Positions 1 through 6,611 of a stretch of DNA of 11,205 nucleotides are shown in pieces (within the stretch, counting starts at the first letter, position 1; the number at the start of each line of letters is the position of its first letter). The stretch comes from JBBDNT01 sp040877445 (lineage in GTDB: Bacteria; Planctomycetota; Planctomycetia; Planctomycetales; Planctomycetaceae). Below the pieces are notes generated by a model. The model searched no databases, was not told where the DNA came from, and saw nothing but the letters and a program-made list of their open reading frames with translations. Made by a program: the position numbers and the translations under genes. The stretch covers positions 1 through 11,205 of the forward strand of contig JBBDNT010000308.1 of assembly GCA_040877445.1 (NCBI GenBank), written 5' to 3'.

Positions 1-509
1 GAGCGGCGTTCGACTTGGAGGAGCTCGAAATCGGGGCGGGATTGGGATTCTTCCCATTTCTCCAGCAGGAACTCGGTGATGCAGAGCTCGTGCATGACGT
101 GCAGCGCCGAGTAGCCTTCCGAGCGTCGGCGATCGCTGATCGGCTCTCGCCACTGTTTCCCCTTCTTCGCGAACGCTTCGCGGAGCCGGCGGAGGCCCTT
201 GCGGCTGACCGAGTAGACCTTCGGGAACAACGGTGAGACGCCAAGCGTCGGCACGAGGTCGAGATAGCCGAGGGCTTCCATTTCGGCGAGGTGCCGGCGG
301 GCGGTGCGGTCGGAGGGCAGGTATTGCCCGAACCGCCGCTGGATTTGCTGCGCGATCGCGAAGCGGTTGCGATAGACGAACGCCAGGATCGCCGGGAAGT
401 GCGGGCGATCCTTCGGCGACTTCACCACGGCCGGACGATGCCGATGCACCGGTTCGAGCAGCTTCGGCAGTTCCCACACGGTGAGCGGACGACGCGGAGA
501 GGCGCTCAT
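1..509 (-). CDS. Replication-relaxation-like winged-helix protein, C-terminus cut by window edge
   Basis: A minus-strand frame is open from an ATG at 509 to the left edge, giving 169 complete codons with no stop. The N-terminal half has a winged-helix look: 'YRNRFAIAQQIQRRFG' (about residues 47-61) followed by 'RTARRHLAEMEALGYLDLV' (68-86), then 'YSVSRKGLRRLREAF' (99-113), resembling the 'Y.lt..G' wing strand. After it comes 'ALHVMHELCITEFLL' (about 135-149). This order of wHTH, wing and 'H.l.v.e' helix is what I know from the Replic_Relax family (Pfam PF13814), found on integrative and plasmid elements and thought to act in plasmid replication or relaxation. The start codon overlaps the stop of the small upstream ORF by ATGA, suggesting translational coupling. 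Its place next to a tRNA-end att site supports a mobile-element origin. A generic winged-helix regulator cannot be excluded without the C-terminus. Confidence 0.72.
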   Translation of the reverse strand, partial: MSASPRRPLTVWELPKLLEPVHRHRPAVVKSPKDRPHFPAILAFVYRNRFAIAQQIQRRFGQYLPSDRTARRHLAEMEALGYLDLVPTLGVSPLFPKVYSVSRKGLRRLREAFAKKGKQWREPISDRRRSEGYSALHVMHELCITEFLLEKWEESQSRPDFELLQVERR

Positions 510-718
510 GGCGAGTCCTCCCCTTCTCGCCGCTTCAAGTCGGCGTCGATCAACGTGAGGATCGCCGCCTGGACGTGAGCGGCCAGCCGAGGCCACGCCG
601 CGGCGATGCGACTCAATGCCTGTTGGTTTTCCGTACACGCATTCGTGCAAGCGTCTGTTTCGTCATGCCGCAAGTGCTTGTGCTGCTTGTCGTTGCGGGA
701 ATCGCTCCCGCCACTCAT
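506..718 (-). CDS. Small ORF reading out of the att site, overlapping the replication-relaxation gene
   Basis: The frame gives 70 aa if the ATG at 716-718 is used. That ATG is the complement of the tRNA CAU anticodon. An earlier ATG at 760 would add residues translated from the antisense of the tRNA 3' end (including 'GGTRTPN', a well-known artefact of tRNA antisense), so I prefer 718. The last 35 or so residues ('ALSRIAAAWPRLAAHVQAAI', then a charged tail) look like a genuine helical domain. They resemble short tails I associate with integrases or small proteins of planctomycete elements. The stop overlaps the start of the next gene as ATGA. No convincing ribosome binding site is seen upstream. 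The protein may be a real element protein or only a leader peptide; its function is unknown. Confidence 0.42.
   Translation of the reverse strand: MSGGSDSRNDKQHKHLRHDETDACTNACTENQQALSRIAAAWPRLAAHVQAAILTLIDADLKRREGEDSP
695..711. repeat. Perfect inverted repeat beside the att junction
   Basis: GCGGGA (695-700) and TCCCGC (706-711) are perfect complements separated by 5 nt. They end two bases before the tRNA-derived core. They lie on the element side and are a plausible recombinase or accessory-factor site. Just upstream, TGCTTGT occurs twice as a direct repeat (675-681 and 684-690). Confidence 0.5.
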
Positions 719-755
719 AATCTGTGCATTGGGGGTTCGAGTCCCCCCGGCCCCA
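713..755 (+). other. 3' half of a tRNA(CAU) gene: att junction of an integrated element
   Basis: The stretch starts in an anticodon loop (CTCATAA, 714-720, anticodon CAT at 716-718). It continues through an intact T arm (GGGGG 731-735, loop TTCGAGT 736-742, CCCCC 743-747), a 3' acceptor strand CGGCCCC (748-754) and discriminator A (755). No CCA is encoded. The sequence 5' of the loop does not supply the matching anticodon stem, D arm or 5' acceptor strand (expected GGGGCCG), so this is only a 3' half. Tyrosine integrases commonly use the segment from the anticodon loop to the 3' end of a tRNA as att core. The arrangement implies that element DNA lies to the left and chromosome to the right. 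The anticodon fits Met, initiator Met or lysidine-type Ile; the half gene does not distinguish them. Confidence 0.82.
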
Positions 756-830
756 TTCATCGCCCCCCGCCGCGTCGTCTCGCACCGGCCCGCTTGACTT
801 CATTGGCCGACCGCTTTCGAACGAGCGGGG

Positions 831-1010
831 TTACGGGATCAATACTGGTTCGCGGCAGGCGTTGCACAAGACGGTCGTGCCGCGCACGCCACGCACCCGC
901 TCGCAACAGCCGGGGCAGAGGACGGTTCCGGCGACGTTGAAGCGGTCGGCCCCGCCTCGGAGGTAGGCCAGCGCCGCGATTCCCGCGAGAAATGACGGCA
1001 GCAGGATCAC
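831..1010 (-). CDS. 59-aa single-membrane-segment zinc-ribbon protein
   Basis: The stop is TAA (831-833) and the likely start is GTG at 1008-1010, 22 nt after the S1 gene stop on the same strand, so the two probably form one operon. The protein has a hydrophobic N-terminal helix (about residues 1-17, including 'FLAGIAALAYL'), then 'CPGCC' (C32, C35, C36) and 'CNAC' (C49, C52), a compact four-cysteine zinc-ribbon pattern. The last residues are 'REPVLIP'. A GGAGAG motif sits about 15 nt upstream of the GTG, farther than ideal, so the start is uncertain. The coherent membrane-plus-zinc-ribbon layout argues that it is coding. The gene is easily missed because of its non-ATG start. Function is unknown; it is probably a membrane-anchored metal-binding or structural protein. 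Confidence 0.58.
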   Translation of the reverse strand: MILLPSFLAGIAALAYLRGGADRFNVAGTVLCPGCCERVRGVRGTTVLCNACREPVLIP

Positions 1011-1032
1011 GGCGAGGCAGACGACTCTCCGC

Positions 1033-3150
1033 TCACTTGAAATCCCGCGGGTTTCCGAACAGGCCGCCGCCGGTTTGGGCGGGGGCGCCGGTGCCTCCCT
1101 TGAGCGGCTCCTTGTGCTTGCGGATGTACGGCTCGGGGGCCGGTTCTTCGGGGCGGGGGGCCGCTTCGGGCTTGGCGAGGAGCGCCTTGACCGACAGGCT
1201 GATCCGCTTCTTCTCCGCGTCGGACTCGAGCACCTGCACGTCGACCTCCTGGCCGGTCTTCAGCACGTCGGTGACCTTGCGGACCCGCTGATGGTCCAGT
1301 TCGCTGATGTGGACCAGCCCCTCGACGCCCGGTTCGAGTTCGACGAACGCGCCGAACTCGGTGGTGCGGGTCACGGCGCCGCGGAATTGTTGTCCCTTGG
1401 GATATCGCGACTCGATTCCGTCCCACGGGTTCTGCTGCAACTGGCGGATGCCGAGTCCGATCTTGTTCTTCTCGCGATCGATATTGAGCACCTTGACGCG
1501 CACCTGCTGCCCCACCTGCAGCACGTCTCCCGGCCGACGGATGTGCGACCAACTGATCTCGCCGACGTGGACGAATCCGTCGACGCCGCCGATGTCGACG
1601 AACGCGCCGTAGTCCTTCAGCGTCTTCACGGTGCCGTCGAACGTCTGGCCGACCTCGAGCGTTTGCCAGAGATGCTCCTCGGCCTCCTTGCGTTCGTCGA
1701 CGAGAACGGCCCGGCGGCTGACGACGAGATTCCGCTTCCTGGGGTTCGCCTCGGTGATCTGCACGCGGAGCTTCTGTCCGATGTACGGCTCGAGATCGCC
1801 GACGTAATGCAGGTCGACCTGGCTCGCGGGGAGAAATCCGCGGAGGCCGCCGACCGAAATCTCCAAGCCGCCCTTGTTCGTGCGGGCGACCATGCACTCG
1901 ATGATCTGTCCCTTGGCGATCGTCTCCCAACCGCCGACGCGGCGACGAACTCCCTTCGGCAGGCTGACGTGAATCAGCCCTTCCTCCGGATCGACGCGAT
2001 CGATCACCACCTCGAACAACTGGCCGGGCAGCGGCTTCTTCGACGGCTCGAACTGCCGCAATGAGACCACCCCCGACGAGCGGAAGCCGAGATCGACGAA
2101 CACGTCGTCTCCGGTGATCGTCTGGACCTTTCCGCTGAGTTTCATCCCCGGTTCGAGCTCATCCTCGGTGAGTGGCGTCGCGGGTTCGCCGGTCTGTTCC
2201 TCGTCCTGCGCGCGGGCGGCGGCGGCGACCGGCTGTTGCTCCGCGGCGGTCGACTGGGCGGCGGCGATGGCCGCTTCCAGTTCGGCGTCCAGCGCGTCGG
2301 CGGAAGGCAGTTCGACGGGGGGCGGCGCGATGACCTTCGCGGGCCGCGACTCGGGCGCCGGCGACCCGGCCGACTTTTCACTCCTCTCGTCGGCCGCGCC
2401 GGCTTCGGCGGACGCTTGGTCGGCGGGTGCTGGTGACTTCGCGGTCCGATCCGACCGTTCCTCGCGCGGGCCGCGTTGCGGCTTGCCGGATCCCTTCGCA
2501 CGATCGCCGGATCGTTCCCGCGGTCCGCGTCCTCCGCGCGGTTCCCCGCCGGGGCGCTGCGTGGGGACCGGCTTGGCGCCCTCTTCTCCCGTCGCCGACT
2601 TCGACCGCATCCGGCTGCGAAGCGGGGCTTCCTCGGCGGGGACGCCGATCGGCGGCGCGGCGTGACCGGGACTCGGCGCGGAGGTCGGCGATGTCAACGG
2701 AGGCGCCGCGGAGGACGGCGTGTCGGCGGAGGGCGATTCGGTGGGAGTCGCGGCCGTCGCCGTCGATGCGACCGCTTCCACGGATGCCGAATCGGACTGT
2801 GGCTGTTCCTCCGCTGCGCGAGTGGTCGCCTCATTCGCAGCGCTGACGACCGCCTCGTCACGAATCGAAGTCGCTTCGCTCGTCGACTCACCGGGCAATG
2901 CATCGGAGCGCGCCGCCCCCGACCCTTTCGCGGAATCGGCCGCCACGTTCGCGTCGCCCGCGGAGGGCGCGTCGATTCGCGGGGGCGCGGTCTCGGCCGT
3001 ATTCGCGGGGGACGCGGCGGAATCGGCCGCGGCGGCAGACTCGGCAGGCGCCGGTTCCGGCTTGTCCGCTCGCACTTCGTCCGGGAATCGCTCACCGTCG
3101 AGCGCGTGCGTGGATTCCGGTTCCCGGGTGGACGTGTTTTGAGGAAACAT
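1033..3150 (-). CDS. S1-domain RNA-binding protein (ribosomal protein S1-like), 705 aa
   Basis: Residues 1 to about 325 are low complexity, rich in Ala, Pro, Glu, Ser and later Arg/Gly, and are surely disordered. Four S1/OB-fold repeats follow: about 335-403 ('GMKLSGKVQTITGDDVFVDL'), 414-480 ('GGLRGFLPASQ'), 501-570 ('DYGAFVDIGGVDGFVHVGEI') and 586-656 ('EFGAFVELEPGVEGLVHISE'). Each of the last two carries the classic GAFV...G-V-H-I/V pattern. A tail of about 50 residues ends in 'GGLFGNPRDFK'. Bacterial S1 binds mRNA on the 30S subunit and helps translation initiation; this protein has four S1 domains rather than six and is probably the planctomycete S1 or a close paralogue. The frame stays open upstream to 3834, but that extension runs through the promoter region and across the opposite-strand phosphoesterase remnant. 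I chose ATG 3150, which has AGGA about 10 nt upstream. It precedes the 59-aa zinc-ribbon gene by 22 nt. Confidence 0.9.
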   Translation of the reverse strand: MFPQNTSTREPESTHALDGERFPDEVRADKPEPAPAESAAAADSAASPANTAETAPPRIDAPSAGDANVAADSAKGSGAARSDALPGESTSEATSIRDEAVVSAANEATTRAAEEQPQSDSASVEAVASTATAATPTESPSADTPSSAAPPLTSPTSAPSPGHAAPPIGVPAEEAPLRSRMRSKSATGEEGAKPVPTQRPGGEPRGGRGPRERSGDRAKGSGKPQRGPREERSDRTAKSPAPADQASAEAGAADERSEKSAGSPAPESRPAKVIAPPPVELPSADALDAELEAAIAAAQSTAAEQQPVAAAARAQDEEQTGEPATPLTEDELEPGMKLSGKVQTITGDDVFVDLGFRSSGVVSLRQFEPSKKPLPGQLFEVVIDRVDPEEGLIHVSLPKGVRRRVGGWETIAKGQIIECMVARTNKGGLEISVGGLRGFLPASQVDLHYVGDLEPYIGQKLRVQITEANPRKRNLVVSRRAVLVDERKEAEEHLWQTLEVGQTFDGTVKTLKDYGAFVDIGGVDGFVHVGEISWSHIRRPGDVLQVGQQVRVKVLNIDREKNKIGLGIRQLQQNPWDGIESRYPKGQQFRGAVTRTTEFGAFVELEPGVEGLVHISELDHQRVRKVTDVLKTGQEVDVQVLESDAEKKRISLSVKALLAKPEAAPRPEEPAPEPYIRKHKEPLKGGTGAPAQTGGGLFGNPRDFK

Positions 3151-3221
3151 CGCGCAGCAGTCCTGTTCGCTCGGCCGAAAAGTCGACGGGCGACGCACAG
3201 CCGAGCGCCGCCGCGGACAAC

Positions 3222-3250
3222 AGGATAACCCACTCACCCGAAAATCTCCA
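3222..3250 (-). promoter_or_regulatory. Candidate promoter of the S1 gene
   Basis: On the minus strand TGGAGA (3250-3245) is followed after exactly 17 nt by TATCCT (3227-3222), a fair sigma70-type pair lying 72 nt upstream of the ATG at 3150. The intergenic stretch 3151-3457 holds no other gene that I can support. It carries this element and a weaker plus-strand -10 box. Confidence 0.4.
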
Positions 3251-3304
3251 CGCGATCCGACATTTCCAAGCAATGAATTCGTGATGAAGCGAAACCGGGG
3301 AAAG

Positions 3305-3333
3305 TGGTCTCCGGGCGGACCGTGCGTTAGACT
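3305..3333 (+). promoter_or_regulatory. Weak candidate promoter for the phosphoesterase remnant
   Basis: TAGACT (3328-3333) within GTTAGACT is a good -10 hexamer. The -35 position at 17-nt spacing (TGGTCT, 3305-3310) is poor. The same GTTAGACT octamer precedes the symporter unit. It lies about 125 nt before the ATG at 3458, so the transcript would have a long leader. Confidence 0.32.
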
Positions 3334-3457
3334 TCCGCCATGCCATGCGCTGTCGACGCGTCGATCGTCGTCGTCTCGCCACGAAGAAGCGACTTTTCCG
3401 TCCAAGGGTTCGCCGCATTTCCGCCTCCTCCCGGTTCCCGCATTTTCGAGGTCCGAC

Positions 3458-3744
3458 ATGCCGACCGCGACCGTGCGTTTCGTGACGATCCTGCTCCTCG
3501 CGGCCGCGACGAATGGGAGCGCTGCCGACCGGTTGGGGGCCGACCCGCCCGGCGGCGATGCGGCCGTGGAAAAGCGCGTCGTCTTGTCGGCGACGGGGGA
3601 CGTGCCGTACGCCCCGGAAGAAGACTTGCTGCTTCCCCGGCAGATCGCGGAGTTGCCGAAGGGCCGGTGCTGATCACCGTCACCGACGATCCCGCCGATC
3701 CGTTCCAATTCGATCGCCGGAAACCAGCCGCGGAGGCGAACTGA
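3458..3744 (+). pseudogene. Internally deleted, frameshifted secreted metallophosphoesterase-like gene
   Basis: The ATG at 3458 has GAGG about 8 nt upstream and opens a 71-aa frame (stop 3671-3673). It starts with a signal peptide ('VRFVTILLLAAATNGSAA', about residues 6-23). It then has 'VVLSATGDVPYAPEEDLLLP' (about 42-61) and 'RQIAELPKG'. The 'GDVPY...E...L..QI..LP' pattern is how a family of calcineurin-like phosphoesterases begins, normally followed by 'VHVGD' and some 200-300 further residues. Here the reading frame ends at once. In the +1 frame, from about 3661 to the stop at 3742-3744, the text continues as 'GPVLITVTDDPADPFQFDRR' plus a short tail, which looks like the C-terminal end of such a protein. 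The simplest reading is a large internal deletion that also shifted the frame. The family assignment rests on the short N-terminal motif only. A genuine 71-aa secreted peptide is the alternative. Confidence 0.6.
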
Positions 3745-3905
3745 CGGTGCGGCGATCCCCGGCGGGCGAAGGTGAATTCGGCTTGCAAGGCAAGACGATG
3801 GTCGCCAGGGACACGACGCGGGCCGACGGTTCATCGCGCCGCGCGATGTGTCGAGGCCCGGTTTGGGCGGATCGAGGGGGGCCGACGGCCTGTGGCCGCG
3901 TTGGC

Positions 3906-3934
3906 TTTCGACGCGCTGACCGCGTTGTTAGACT
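3906..3934 (+). promoter_or_regulatory. Candidate promoter of the symporter unit
   Basis: TAGACT (3929-3934, within GTTAGACT) sits 17 nt after TTTCGA (3906-3911). The -10 is good and the -35 weak. It predicts a leader of roughly 75-80 nt before the ATG at 4019. The rest of the gap between 3745 and 4018 shows no coding signal I can support. Confidence 0.42.
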
Positions 3935-4018
3935 GCCAAGCCTGCCAACGAATCTTCCCGCCGCGGCGACCGGACGCCCGCACCCGCCGATTTCCGGTTT
4001 CCCTCGAGAGGCAACGCC

Positions 4019-4300
4019 ATGCGCTATGTCGTCTGGGGCCTGATCGTGCTGTTGATCATCGCCCATCAGGATATCTGGTTCTGGGACGATACGACGCTCG
4101 TGTTCGGTTTCATGCCGATCACCTTATTGTATCACGCGGGGATTTCGGTGGCCGCCGGCTTCGCCTGGTGGCTGGCGACGATCTTCTGCTGGCCCTCTCC
4201 CGAGCAACTCGATCCGGCGGCTTATGCGGAAGCGCATGTCGCCCCCAACCAGGTCGCCGGCGGCGGCTCCGTGAATGTCGAGCAGGGAGGCCGGGCATGA
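4019..4300 (+). CDS. Small DUF3311-like membrane partner of the SSS symporter
   Basis: This 93-aa protein has two membrane segments: 'YVVWGLIVLLIIAHQ' (about residues 3-17) and 'GISVAAGFAWWLATIFCW' (about 41-58), joined by 'DDTTLVFGFMPITLLYHA'. A hydrophilic tail of about 35 residues follows. Short two-helix proteins of this shape (DUF3311/DUF997 type, as YhdT beside PanF) are typically encoded directly before a solute:sodium symporter and are thought to be its small partner. The start has GAGAGG 7 nt upstream. The stop overlaps the ATG of the symporter (ATGA), so the two should be made together. The DUF assignment is by shape and context. Confidence 0.78.
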   Translation: MRYVVWGLIVLLIIAHQDIWFWDDTTLVFGFMPITLLYHAGISVAAGFAWWLATIFCWPSPEQLDPAAYAEAHVAPNQVAGGGSVNVEQGGRA

Positions 4301-6492
4301 TTCCGATCTGGATCGTCATCGCGTACCTCTTCATTCTGCTGGTGCTGGGAGGCGCGGCGAGCCGGCTGTTCCGCGGGACCAGTCAGGACTACATGCTCGC
4401 CAGCCACAGCATCGGTCCGTTTCTGCTGTTGATGTCGCTGTTCGGCACGACGATGACCGCTTTCGCGCTGGTCGGCTCGACCGGCGAGGCGTACACCGAA
4501 GGGGTCGGCGTGTACGGGTTGCTCGCATCGTCGAGCGGCATCATCCACTCGCTGTGCTTTTTCCTGATCGGGCTTCGCGTGTGGGGCTTCGCGCGGCGGT
4601 ACGGCTATCGCACGCAGATTCAATTCTTCCGCGACCGGCTCGAAAGCGACAAGTTCGGGCTGCTGTTGTTCCCGATCCTCGTGGGGCTGGTGATTCCGTA
4701 CCTGTTGATCGGCGTGATCGCCTCGGGGAGCGTGATCAGCGCCGTCACCGAAGGCGCCTTCACCGATTCGTTCGCGCAGTACGACTACGGCATTCCCCCC
4801 TGGCTCGGTTCGTTGGTGATCTCGATCGTCGTGCTGATCTACGTGTTCTTCGGCGGCATGCGCGGGACCGCGTGGGCCAACGCGTTTCAGACGATGGTGT
4901 TCATGGTGCTCGGCGTGGTGACGTTCGTGATCATCGCCAACCGGCTGGGCGAGTCGCAACCGGGGTACGATGCACAAGCCAGTCCCGGCGGACCGATCGC
5001 CGGCGCGATCCACGGGATGAAAAGCCTCAGCGAGCGAGTGCTGAACGAAAACCCGACGAAGCTCAAGCGCGACGTCGACCAGCAGGACCGCACTCAGTAC
5101 GAACAGGAATACGAGCGGTGGGAGGCGCTGGCGGAGTATGACTTCGCCACCCGCCGGCTCGAACGGAAAGTCCTCACCTCGGAACAGCAGACCGCAGCGC
5201 ATGCGGCGTTCAAGCCGAGGATGCCCGGCTGGGAACGGGTCGCCGAGGCGCTGTACGCCCGCGACCACGAACTGATTGAGCTTTCGATCCCCGAGCGGAA
5301 CAGGGCGCGCGTCTTGCAGGACGACCGCGTTTTGCCGGATCCGATGCCGGACGATCGGGAGGGGCTGTGGCAATCGGAACTTCTGCGCCCGAGCCGGGAA
5401 GCAGTGGAACATCAGGAGTCGTCTCGGCCGTTTCTGGAACGCGTGTGGGTGGCGATCAAGTCGCTGTGGTCACCGCGCCCGTACACCCACACGTTGAGCG
5501 AGTTCCCGAGGATCGAAAACATCGCGGAAACCCGCTCGTTGGCGTTGTTCGGTCCCGATGGATCGAACCGCATCGGCCACCCGAACGCGCCGCTCGACGC
5601 CGACGATCCGGATGGCGAACGGAAATGGACCCGCAAGCGGGCGGCGGGAATCTATCGCGCCACCCACTGGGCGCCCGAAGAGCCGCACGGCATGGACCCG
5701 TGGGAGTTCCTCACTTACATGTTCATCCCCTTCTCGGTGGGGATGTTCCCGCACCTGTTCCAGCACTGGCTGACGGCCAAGAGCGCCAACAGTTTCAAGC
5801 TGCCGGTGGTGGCGCATCCCATCTTCATCATGCTGACCTGGGTGCCGTGCATCATGCTCGGCCTGTGGGCCACGTCGGCGATGTGGGAGGGGCGGGCGCT
5901 GATCCCGCCGCACTTCCCGCCGAACGCCATCCTGGGGGCGATGGTGCAACGGCTCACCGGACCGGTGCTCACCGGGTTTTTGACGGCGGGCATTCTGGCG
6001 GCGATCATGTCGTCGCTCGACAGCCAGTTCCTGTGCGTCGGCTCGATCTTCACGAACGACTTCGTCACCCACTACGCCCGCAAGGACCGCTTCAGCGATA
6101 AGCAGGTGGTGCTGATGGCCCGGCTGTTCGTCGTGGGAATCGTCGCGGTGACGTACTTCTTCAGCCTGTTCGAGCACCGGCGGGTGTTCGTGCTGGGGAT
6201 CTGGACGTTCAGCGGGTTCGCGAGTTTGTTCCCGCTGGTGTTCGCCGCCGTCTATTGGCGGCGGCTCACGAAGCTGGGCGCCTACGCTGGCGTGCTGACG
6301 ACGATCGGCCTGTGGCTGTGGTTCTTCAGCGAGTCGAACTACGGCTCCGACACGAAGTACACCGTCTTCGGGTTGCAGCCGGTGGCCACGATGTTCGTCG
6401 CCTCGGCGGTGGCGATGGTGCTCGTCTCGCTGGTGACGCCGCCCCCCAGCGACGCGACGATCGCCAAGTTCTTTCCGCCGAAGCGAAAATAG
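4297..6492 (+). CDS. Solute:sodium symporter (SSS family) with a ~250-residue cytosolic or periplasmic insertion
   Basis: This is a 731-aa inner-membrane transporter of the SSS family (LeuT fold), which couples sodium entry to solute uptake. The N-terminal part carries 'YLFILLVLGGAASRLFRGT' and 'DYMLASHSIGPFLLLMSLFG', the usual opening. 'FFGGMRGTAWANAFQTMVF' lies near residues 188-206. 'GMFPHLFQHWLTAKSANSFK' comes after the insertion. 'ILAAIMSSLDSQ' contains S572 and S573, matching the paired serines of the TM8 Na2 sodium site of SSS transporters. Typical members are 480-550 aa. The excess is a charged, soluble block at about residues 216-466, in the loop before 'WEFLTYMFIPFSVGMFPHLF'. It holds tracts such as 'QYEQEYERWEALAEYDFATR' and no membrane helices. 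GGAGG lies 6 nt before the ATG. The substrate cannot be told from the sequence. Confidence 0.9.
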   Translation: MIPIWIVIAYLFILLVLGGAASRLFRGTSQDYMLASHSIGPFLLLMSLFGTTMTAFALVGSTGEAYTEGVGVYGLLASSSGIIHSLCFFLIGLRVWGFARRYGYRTQIQFFRDRLESDKFGLLLFPILVGLVIPYLLIGVIASGSVISAVTEGAFTDSFAQYDYGIPPWLGSLVISIVVLIYVFFGGMRGTAWANAFQTMVFMVLGVVTFVIIANRLGESQPGYDAQASPGGPIAGAIHGMKSLSERVLNENPTKLKRDVDQQDRTQYEQEYERWEALAEYDFATRRLERKVLTSEQQTAAHAAFKPRMPGWERVAEALYARDHELIELSIPERNRARVLQDDRVLPDPMPDDREGLWQSELLRPSREAVEHQESSRPFLERVWVAIKSLWSPRPYTHTLSEFPRIENIAETRSLALFGPDGSNRIGHPNAPLDADDPDGERKWTRKRAAGIYRATHWAPEEPHGMDPWEFLTYMFIPFSVGMFPHLFQHWLTAKSANSFKLPVVAHPIFIMLTWVPCIMLGLWATSAMWEGRALIPPHFPPNAILGAMVQRLTGPVLTGFLTAGILAAIMSSLDSQFLCVGSIFTNDFVTHYARKDRFSDKQVVLMARLFVVGIVAVTYFFSLFEHRRVFVLGIWTFSGFASLFPLVFAAVYWRRLTKLGAYAGVLTTIGLWLWFFSESNYGSDTKYTVFGLQPVATMFVASAVAMVLVSLVTPPPSDATIAKFFPPKRK

Positions 6493-6498
6493 TGCGTG

Positions 6499-6527
6499 TT
6501 GACACGTTTTCGCGGCTCTCCTACACT
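6499..6527 (+). promoter_or_regulatory. Strong sigma70 promoter of the lipoprotein gene
   Basis: TTGACA (6499-6504) is a perfect -35. After exactly 17 nt comes TACACT (6522-6527), a good -10. It begins 7 nt after the symporter stop codon, so the lipoprotein gene has its own promoter. The predicted start near 6534 leaves a leader of about 78 nt before the TTG start. Confidence 0.8.
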
Positions 6528-6611
6528 CCCGCCCTCTCTCGCCTCGTCCTTTCACGTCACGATCCGGACGACGCTCCGCCAGCGGACCGTCGGACCTCGG
6601 AGTCGGCCGAC

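Noticed and set aside
719..760. Extension of the small att ORF to an ATG at 760, giving 'GAGGTRTPN'
   Set aside because: This peptide is the antisense translation of a tRNA 3' end, a common annotation artefact.
3151..3834. N-terminal extension of the S1 reading frame to 933 aa
   Set aside because: It runs antisense through the promoter region and the phosphoesterase remnant, has no ribosome binding site, and its composition is that of an antisense shadow.
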